Assembly: GCA_946615875.1 (NCBI GenBank)
Contig: CAMOIK010000068.1
Coordinates: forward strand, 1-10,715
DNA from: an uncultured Verrucomicrobiota bacterium
Lineage (GTDB): Bacteria; Verrucomicrobiota; Kiritimatiellia; RFP12; UBA1067
Reading direction: 5' to 3'
DNA length: 10,715 bases
Shown here: piece by piece, positions 6,488 through 10,715 of the stretch
How the letters are laid out: the number at the start of each line of letters is the position of its first letter
Position numbering within the stretch: the first letter of the stretch is position 1
Notes under the pieces: model-generated
The model's input: the letters and a program-made list of their open reading frames with translations, nothing else
What the model was told of the DNA's origin: nothing
The model's database searches: none
Position numbers and translations under genes: made by a program

Positions 6488-7336
6488 ATGGTCGCGAGGA
6501 CGCTGGCGATGTTTTCACTTGCGGCGGTGGCGTTCGCTGGATGCGACGGCACCGGCGGCGGCGCGTCGTCCGCGAAATCTTCGGCAGGGGAGCGGTCCGC
6601 CGATCCTTCGCTTGTCGCGTTCGACCCCGCAGGCGTGACGAACGTCAGTTTCTCCGCAGGGGCGGCGGCGACGCTTTCCTACTCCGCGCTTGACGGAACG
6701 GGCGAGTGGCTGTGGATATTCGAGCCGTCGGAGTTCTCCACGGTGGAGGACGCCCTTGCATACGTCGAGCGCGTATGCGTCCGTTGCGAAAGTTCCGACG
6801 TCGCCATACTGCTGCCGCTCTACCTCAACGAGACGCGCCTGCCTGGCGGACGCAACGGCGACTTCACGTTCTGGGCGGTTTCCGACGGGCTTTTCCTCGT
6901 CGTCGAGAATGCTCCCGGCGGGACCGGCGACGTCGCTATGTTCGATTTCGTGTTTTGCGACGGCCAGACCATGAGGCGGCTCGCGCCGTTTGCGGCGCTT
7001 CCTGCGTCCGACCGCGTTTGGGACTCCGTGCGACAGGCGCGCGAAAACCCTGCGGCGCTCAACAACGTCGCCGCGATGCTTTTCAACGACGTCGGAATGC
7101 GCAGCGCGGTCAGCCTGGAGCACATCGGATTTCTCTTGCGGATGGCGGCCGGCGCCGGCGACCCGATAGCCTGCCGCAACATGGCGGTCCTTTGCGCCGG
7201 CGCGCCGGGCGACGCCGCCGCCAATGCCCGGAAGCGCGATTTCTGGCTGGGCCGCGCCAGCAAGGCGGTCTCGGAGAAAAGCAATGGCTTCGCGCCCGCC
7301 CTCAAGGCGCGTCCCCTGGAAGATTGGCCGCGCTGA
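6488..7336 (+). CDS. Lipoprotein with degenerate Sel1-like repeats
   Basis: Predicted membrane lipoprotein, 282 residues from this start. The signal is MVARTLAMFSLAAVAFAGC, with FAGC as lipobox and C19 as the lipidated residue, followed by a Gly/Ser/Ala-rich tether. The middle (roughly 50-190) is unrecognised and rich in aromatic and small residues. The C-terminal part, from about 195, reads as two degenerate Sel1/TPR-like helical repeats: NPAALNNVAAMLFN..., then FLLRMAAGAGDPIACRNMAVL, ending in FWLGRAS. Such repeats usually mediate protein contacts. The start at 6488 is preferred for the GAGG site 6 nt upstream and the compact signal; the ATG at 6467 would add MFEKRRI and would be nearly leaderless. 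The neighbouring membrane-anchored gene follows after 40 bp and is probably cotranscribed. Function unknown. Confidence 0.8.
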   Translation: MVARTLAMFSLAAVAFAGCDGTGGGASSAKSSAGERSADPSLVAFDPAGVTNVSFSAGAAATLSYSALDGTGEWLWIFEPSEFSTVEDALAYVERVCVRCESSDVAILLPLYLNETRLPGGRNGDFTFWAVSDGLFLVVENAPGGTGDVAMFDFVFCDGQTMRRLAPFAALPASDRVWDSVRQARENPAALNNVAAMLFNDVGMRSAVSLEHIGFLLRMAAGAGDPIACRNMAVLCAGAPGDAAANARKRDFWLGRASKAVSEKSNGFAPALKARPLEDWPR

Positions 7337-7376
7337 AACCGCGCAGACCGCCTCGACAACGCAAACATCGCATCTT

Positions 7377-8768
7377 ATGGCACACACAATCAACACTGCA
7401 ATCCTGGGCGGAGCATTCTCGATGCTCGCCATCGCACTTTCCGCGCTGGCCGCCATGGCTTTCTGGCGCACGTTCGGCGGTTTGGCGACGCTGCGGCGCG
7501 ACAAGGGGCGCATGGCGCTTGCCGCGCTCTGCCTGCTCGCGTGCGTCGCCACCATCCACGGCGGCGGCAAGTCCCCCGTTTCGCCGGACAAGCCGGATAC
7601 ACCCGTCACGCCCGATACGCCCGTGGAGCCAGACAAGCCCGACACCCCTGTGGAGCCCGACAAGCCCGACACCCCTGTGGAGCCAGACAATCCCGATATG
7701 CCGTCCGTGCCGCGTTCGCTCTACGGCGAGACGGCCTTTGCTCAGGTGGCGGACCGCTCTGCTGCGACGGTATGGGACGGAGTGCTGTGGCGCAAGAGCG
7801 GCGAAACGCGCAGCGCGGCCGGCACGATACAGGTCAAGGTCGCCCGCGAACGCCGAGGCAAGGCCAAGGTGACGGCGACAATCGCGGAGACGGGCAGGCG
7901 CAAGCTCAAGGTGGCGGGGCGGGTCGCTTCGTTCGACAACGACGCGTCCTTGACCGCAAGCGATGGAAGAGCCTTGGTGCTGTCGTTCGGGAGAGACGCG
8001 CTGGGCGGCAGTTTCGGCGACGATTGCGAGATCGAAGGCATGAGGAACCTCGCGCTCTCCAAGGATGCCTCGGAGAAGAAAGCCGCGACCGCCGACTTCG
8101 ACGCTCTGAAGGGGGTGGTGAACGTCTCGTCGCCTCGGGGCCTTTTCTCCTTTAATGTAAAGGCGCGCGGCAAGGTCGCCGTCTCCGGTGTCATGGCGGG
8201 CGGCGTGAAGGTGGGCGGATGCAAGGCGCAGCTCGTCATGGGAGAGGAAGGCATGTGGTGCGCCATTCCCGTCTCGTGGGCGAAGAAAGGCGAGGAACTT
8301 TCATGCGTGGTGTGGATGCGCCGCGACGGGACGGAACTCGCGATCGAAGGGCTTGGCGACGGCTGCCGCGCAGACTGGAAGCCAGAGTCGCTCCCGGAGC
8401 GCCTCGTCTTTTCATTGAAAGGCGAACTCGAGGCCGCAAACGCCGAAATCAAGACCTCTCTCCTGCCGACAAGCTTCGTCTTCGGCGGCGGTTCCCGTTG
8501 GAGTTTCGACAAGGCGGGACGCGTCAAACTGGTCTCCGGCGAGATTGTCGATACGGCGGAAAGCGCCAATCCAAGCGGCCTGAAGCTTTCCTATGCGGCG
8601 CGGACAGGCGCCTTCAAGGGTTCGTTCAAGGCATACGCGCTGATGGGCGGCAAACTCAAGAAGTATTCCGTGGCCGTCTCCGGCCTGATGGTCGGCGACA
8701 AGGGCTTCGGCGCCGCCGCAATCAAGAGGGGTGGCAATTCCGTGCCGGTCGAAATCGTCGCGGAATAG
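7377..8768 (+). CDS. Membrane-anchored protein with Pro/Asp repeat linker and beta-rich domains
   Basis: Function unknown. From the ATG at 7377 it has 463 residues: hydrophobic segments at about 8-30 and 46-60, a Pro/Asp/Lys linker at 67-108, then a long exported-looking region. The segment at 150-185 (GTIQVKV...KVTATI) and the final 60 residues (TGAFKGSF...GGKLKKYSVAVSG) are beta-rich. They look like a repeated module I associate, from memory only, with exported proteins of Kiritimatiellia/Victivallales-type bacteria. No Shine-Dalgarno site precedes 7377. An alternative ATG at 7512 has AAGGGG 3 nt upstream and would start MALAALCLLAC, resembling a lipoprotein signal with C11 lipidated, though Leu at -2 of the lipobox is atypical. 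It follows the lipoprotein gene by 40 bp, so the two may act together at the envelope. Confidence 0.8.
   Translation: MAHTINTAILGGAFSMLAIALSALAAMAFWRTFGGLATLRRDKGRMALAALCLLACVATIHGGGKSPVSPDKPDTPVTPDTPVEPDKPDTPVEPDKPDTPVEPDNPDMPSVPRSLYGETAFAQVADRSAATVWDGVLWRKSGETRSAAGTIQVKVARERRGKAKVTATIAETGRRKLKVAGRVASFDNDASLTASDGRALVLSFGRDALGGSFGDDCEIEGMRNLALSKDASEKKAATADFDALKGVVNVSSPRGLFSFNVKARGKVAVSGVMAGGVKVGGCKAQLVMGEEGMWCAIPVSWAKKGEELSCVVWMRRDGTELAIEGLGDGCRADWKPESLPERLVFSLKGELEAANAEIKTSLLPTSFVFGGGSRWSFDKAGRVKLVSGEIVDTAESANPSGLKLSYAARTGAFKGSFKAYALMGGKLKKYSVAVSGLMVGDKGFGAAAIKRGGNSVPVEIVAE
7575..7700 (+). repeat. 27-bp coding repeats encoding PVEPDKPDT
   Basis: An in-frame array: PVSPDKPDT (7575-7601), a short PVTPDT unit (7602-7619), then PVEPDKPDT (7620-7646), PVEPDKPDT (7647-7673) and PVEPDNPDM (7674-7700). 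The two central units are nearly identical in DNA, indicating recent duplication. This is a rigid, extended spacer of the kind that spans a cell wall or periplasm between a membrane anchor and surface domains. Because the unit is a multiple of three, copy-number change keeps the frame. Confidence 0.9.
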
Positions 8769-8795
8769 CGGCGCGGCGGCTCATGGCGCTTTCAC

Positions 8796-9347
8796 ATGAA
8801 GACGTATGACTGCGGCGACGCCGCATTGGATGCGATAGCCGACGCGCTGCTCGCCGGAGCGGTCGGCGTGATTCCCACCGACACCGTGTATGGACTTGCG
8901 GCGCACCCGGCGAACGCCGCCGCCGTAGAGCGGCTGTATTCCGTGAAGGGGAGGGAGGGCGGCAAGCCGATCGCTTTGCTGGCCTCCGGCGTCGCGGCGG
9001 TAGAACGCTTCGGATTTCCGCTCTCCGGGAAAGCGGCGGAGATGGCGCGGAGCGGTTGGCCGGGCCCGCTCACGCTCGTCGTCGAGAACGCGCAGGGACG
9101 GACCGAAGGCTTCCGCGTCCCTGCGCACGACTGGACCCGCCGCCTCATCGAACGCTGCGGCGGTCTGCTGCGCGTCACGAGCGCCAATTTCAGCGGCAGA
9201 CCTCCGGCCTTGAAGGCGGAGGACGCCATCGCGCAGATCGGCGCACTCGTGGATTTCGTGGCTGACGACGGCCCGAGCCGCCTGGGCGTAGCCTCGCGGG
9301 TGGTCATGGTCTCGCCGTCCGGAGCAACCAGAACCCTCCGTCCGTAG
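8796..9347 (+). CDS. tsaC: L-threonylcarbamoyladenylate synthase (TsaC/YrdC family)
   Basis: Makes threonylcarbamoyl-AMP from threonine, bicarbonate and ATP, the first step of t6A modification at position 37 of ANN-decoding tRNAs. The 183-residue protein is a single YrdC domain, the TsaC form without the Sua5 C-terminal extension. Visible signatures are IPTDTVYGL at 26-34, YSVKGREGGKP at 48-58 (K51/R53 for nucleotide and substrate), the WPGPLTLVV strand, and TSANFSG with S129-A130-N131. No convincing ribosome site precedes the ATG at 8796, and the gap to the upstream stop is only 27 bp, so it may be translated from the upstream message. Neighbouring EF-G has its own promoter. A housekeeping enzyme; its partner genes (tsaB, tsaD, tsaE) are not in the window. 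Confidence 0.93.
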   Translation: MKTYDCGDAALDAIADALLAGAVGVIPTDTVYGLAAHPANAAAVERLYSVKGREGGKPIALLASGVAAVERFGFPLSGKAAEMARSGWPGPLTLVVENAQGRTEGFRVPAHDWTRRLIERCGGLLRVTSANFSGRPPALKAEDAIAQIGALVDFVADDGPSRLGVASRVVMVSPSGATRTLRP

Positions 9348-9375
9348 GGAATGCGCGGAACTGAAAAAACCGAAA

Positions 9376-9410
9376 ATACCCCCTTGCGCTAAGGCGGCAT
9401 TTTGGGGTAT
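9376..9410. promoter_or_regulatory. Inverted repeat overlapping the EF-G promoter
   Basis: ATACCCC (9376-9382) and GGGGTAT (9404-9410) are a perfect 7-bp inverted repeat separated by 21 bp. The right arm covers the start of the -10 box and the -35 candidate lies between the arms. The position suits a repressor operator, but chance is not excluded. It is unlikely to act as a terminator, since the stem is short, the loop long and no T tract follows. Confidence 0.35.
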
Positions 9411-9413
9411 AAT
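9384..9413 (+). promoter_or_regulatory. Promoter for elongation factor G
   Basis: A perfect TATAAT (9408-9413) followed by ATG and T-G-C, the same GTATAATATG core as elsewhere in the window. A weak -35 candidate TTGCGC (9384-9389) lies 18 bp upstream. Predicted start is near 9420, leaving a leader of about 26 nt with AAAGGAAAG (9432-9440) as ribosome site 8 nt before the ATG at 9446. Confidence 0.7.
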
Positions 9414-9445
9414 ATGTGCTTCTTGCGAACCAAAGGAAAGAAACA

Positions 9446-10715
9446 ATGGCAAAACGCGACATTCCGCTCGAAAGAGTGCGTAACTTCGGCATCATGGCCC
9501 ACATCGACGGCGGCAAGACGACGACGTCGGAGCGCATCCTCTACTATTCGGGCAAGAACTACAAGATCGGCGAAGTGCACGATGGCGCAGCCACGATGGA
9601 CTTCATGGTGCAGGAGCAGGAGCGCGGCATCACAATCCAGTCCGCCGCCACGACGGTGATGTGGGGCAACTACCGCCTCGCGCTGATCGACACTCCCGGA
9701 CACGTGGACTTCACGGCGGAAGTGGAGCGCTCCCTGCGCGTCCTCGACGGTGCGGTCGCGCTTTACTGCTCGGTGGGCGGCGTGCAGCCGCAATCCGAGC
9801 AGGTGTGGCGGCAGTCCGAGAAGTACAAGGTGCCGAAGATTGCTTTCGTGAACAAGATGGACCGCGTCGGCGCCAACTTCTACAGCGTCATGGAGCAGAT
9901 GAAGACGCAGCTCGGCGCCAATCCCGTCCCGATGGTGATCCCGATCGGCGCGGCCGAGACGTTCGAGGGCGTCATCGACCTTGTGACGATGAAGGCGCTC
10001 TATTTCGACATGAAGAGCCTCGGCAAGACGGTGATCGAGAAGGACATCCCTGAGGAGTATGTCGAGAAGGCCAAGGAATACCGCCAGAAGATGGTGGAGT
10101 CCGCCGCCGAGCAGGATGACGCGTTGATGGAGAAGTTCTTCGCCGGAGAAGAGCTGACGACGGCCGAAATCAAGTCGGCGATCCGCAAGGGATGCCTGGC
10201 GAGGACGATCACGCCGGCTTTCTGCGGCTCCGCGTTCAAGGACAAGGGCGTGCAGCCTCTGCTCGACGCGATCTGCGACTACCTCCCTTCGCCGCTCGAC
10301 GCGGGCGCGGCGGTCTCCGCCGACGACCCCAGCCAGAAGCGCGAAGTCAGCGACGACGAGCCTTTCTGCGGCCTCGCGTTCAAGATCATGTCCGACAAGA
10401 ACATGGGCAAGATCACGTTCGTGCGCGTCTATTCGGGCACGCTGAAGCTCGGCGCAGAGCTCCTCGACTCGACGATCAACCAGGAGCAGCGCATCTCCCG
10501 CCTGTTCCGCATGCACGCGAACAAGCAGGAGCCGCTTGAAGAGGCGCGCGCCGGAGACATCGTGGCTTGCGTCGGCCTGACGCAGACGCGCACGGGCGAT
10601 ACGCTCTGCGACCCCGAGCACCCGATCACGCTCGAGTCCATCGACTTCCCCGCGCCCGTCATTTCGGTGGCGGTCAAGCCGAAATCGCGCAGCGACAACG
10701 AGAAGCTCGGCGCGG
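9446..10715 (+). CDS. fusA: Elongation factor G, N-terminal part (runs off the window)
   Basis: Translational GTPase that drives tRNA-mRNA translocation and, with RRF, ribosome recycling. About 423 residues are present of a usual 690-700: the full G domain and most of domain II. GTPase motifs are in order: P loop AHIDGGKT (18-25), switch I RGITI (60-64), DTPGH (82-86) with H86 as catalytic histidine, NKMD (136-139) and GSA (261-263). The frame stays open to the right edge, and domain II shows MHANKQEP and [10 protein letters not shown]. Two features are unlike the commonest EF-G: Gly22 where Ala is usual (HIDAGKT), and QSAATT after switch I, a form seen in mitochondrial/spd-type EF-G1. It is not preceded by rpsL/rpsG as in the classic str operon but has its own promoter, so it may be a second, paralogous EF-G. 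Confidence 0.95.
   Translation, partial: MAKRDIPLERVRNFGIMAHIDGGKTTTSERILYYSGKNYKIGEVHDGAATMDFMVQEQERGITIQSAATTVMWGNYRLALIDTPGHVDFTAEVERSLRVLDGAVALYCSVGGVQPQSEQVWRQSEKYKVPKIAFVNKMDRVGANFYSVMEQMKTQLGANPVPMVIPIGAAETFEGVIDLVTMKALYFDMKSLGKTVIEKDIPEEYVEKAKEYRQKMVESAAEQDDALMEKFFAGEELTTAEIKSAIRKGCLARTITPAFCGSAFKDKGVQPLLDAICDYLPSPLDAGAAVSADDPSQKREVSDDEPFCGLAFKIMSDKNMGKITFVRVYSGTLKLGAELLDSTINQEQRISRLFRMHANKQEPLEEARAGDIVACVGLTQTRTGDTLCDPEHPITLESIDFPAPVISVAVKPKSRSDNEKLGA

Noticed and set aside
9330..9375. Terminator between tsaC and EF-G
   Set aside because: Only a 4-bp CCCT/AGGG stem and an A-rich, not T-rich, run on the + strand.
1..10715. CRISPR arrays, insertion sequences, toxin-antitoxin or defence genes
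   Set aside because: No direct-repeat/spacer pattern, no transposase or terminal repeats, and every sizeable open stretch is accounted for by the listed genes.

Overview
The window is a GC-rich (well over 60% by eye), densely packed stretch of bacterial chromosome. All genes read on the + strand, and there is no sign of mobile elements, phage or CRISPR. It holds nine protein genes and one tRNA gene; the last gene runs off the right edge. Intergenic gaps are short (none above about 100 bp), two junctions overlap, and AT-rich TATAAT boxes stand out against the GC-rich background. The plant/protist-type phosphofructokinase and two proteins with family traits I associate with Kiritimatiellia/Verrucomicrobiota-like gut bacteria suggest a PVC-group anaerobe. 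That placement is inference and is weak.

Layout. (1) 1-2625: a promoter, 6-phosphofructokinase, then luxS and a 5'-methylthioadenosine/S-adenosylhomocysteine nucleosidase (MTAN) gene that share an ATGA stop/start overlap. A 63-bp array of nine degenerate heptanucleotides fills the gap before luxS and runs into its start codon. (2) 2684-5511: an extended -10 promoter placed so close to the ATG that the mRNA looks leaderless, a fold-type-I PLP aminotransferase, and a 498-residue secreted protein of unknown function with an acidic tail. (3) 5511-6419: ispE (MEP isoprenoid pathway), whose last 26 nt are also the 5' end of a complete tRNA-Gln(UUG) gene. A good promoter lies inside ispE and points at the tRNA. 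(4) 6428-8768: a strong promoter, a lipoprotein with Sel1-like repeat traces, and a membrane-anchored protein with a proline/aspartate repeat linker and beta-rich domains. (5) 8796-9347: a TsaC/YrdC-type threonylcarbamoyl-AMP synthase. (6) 9384-10715: a promoter overlapped by an inverted repeat, then elongation factor G, truncated by the window edge.

How the genes connect. MTAN cleaves S-adenosylhomocysteine to S-ribosylhomocysteine and LuxS converts this to homocysteine plus the AI-2 precursor DPD, so the overlapping pair is a two-step detoxification/recycling module that may also signal. TsaC, tRNA-Gln and EF-G all serve translation but appear to be separate transcription units. The aminotransferase, secreted protein, lipoprotein and linker protein have no assignable pathway here.

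I see no defence system or dramatic new cassette. The points most worth a second look are regulatory and architectural: the ispE/tRNA overlap with its internal promoter, the heptad array before luxS, a shared GTATAATATG core promoter, and probable leaderless starts.
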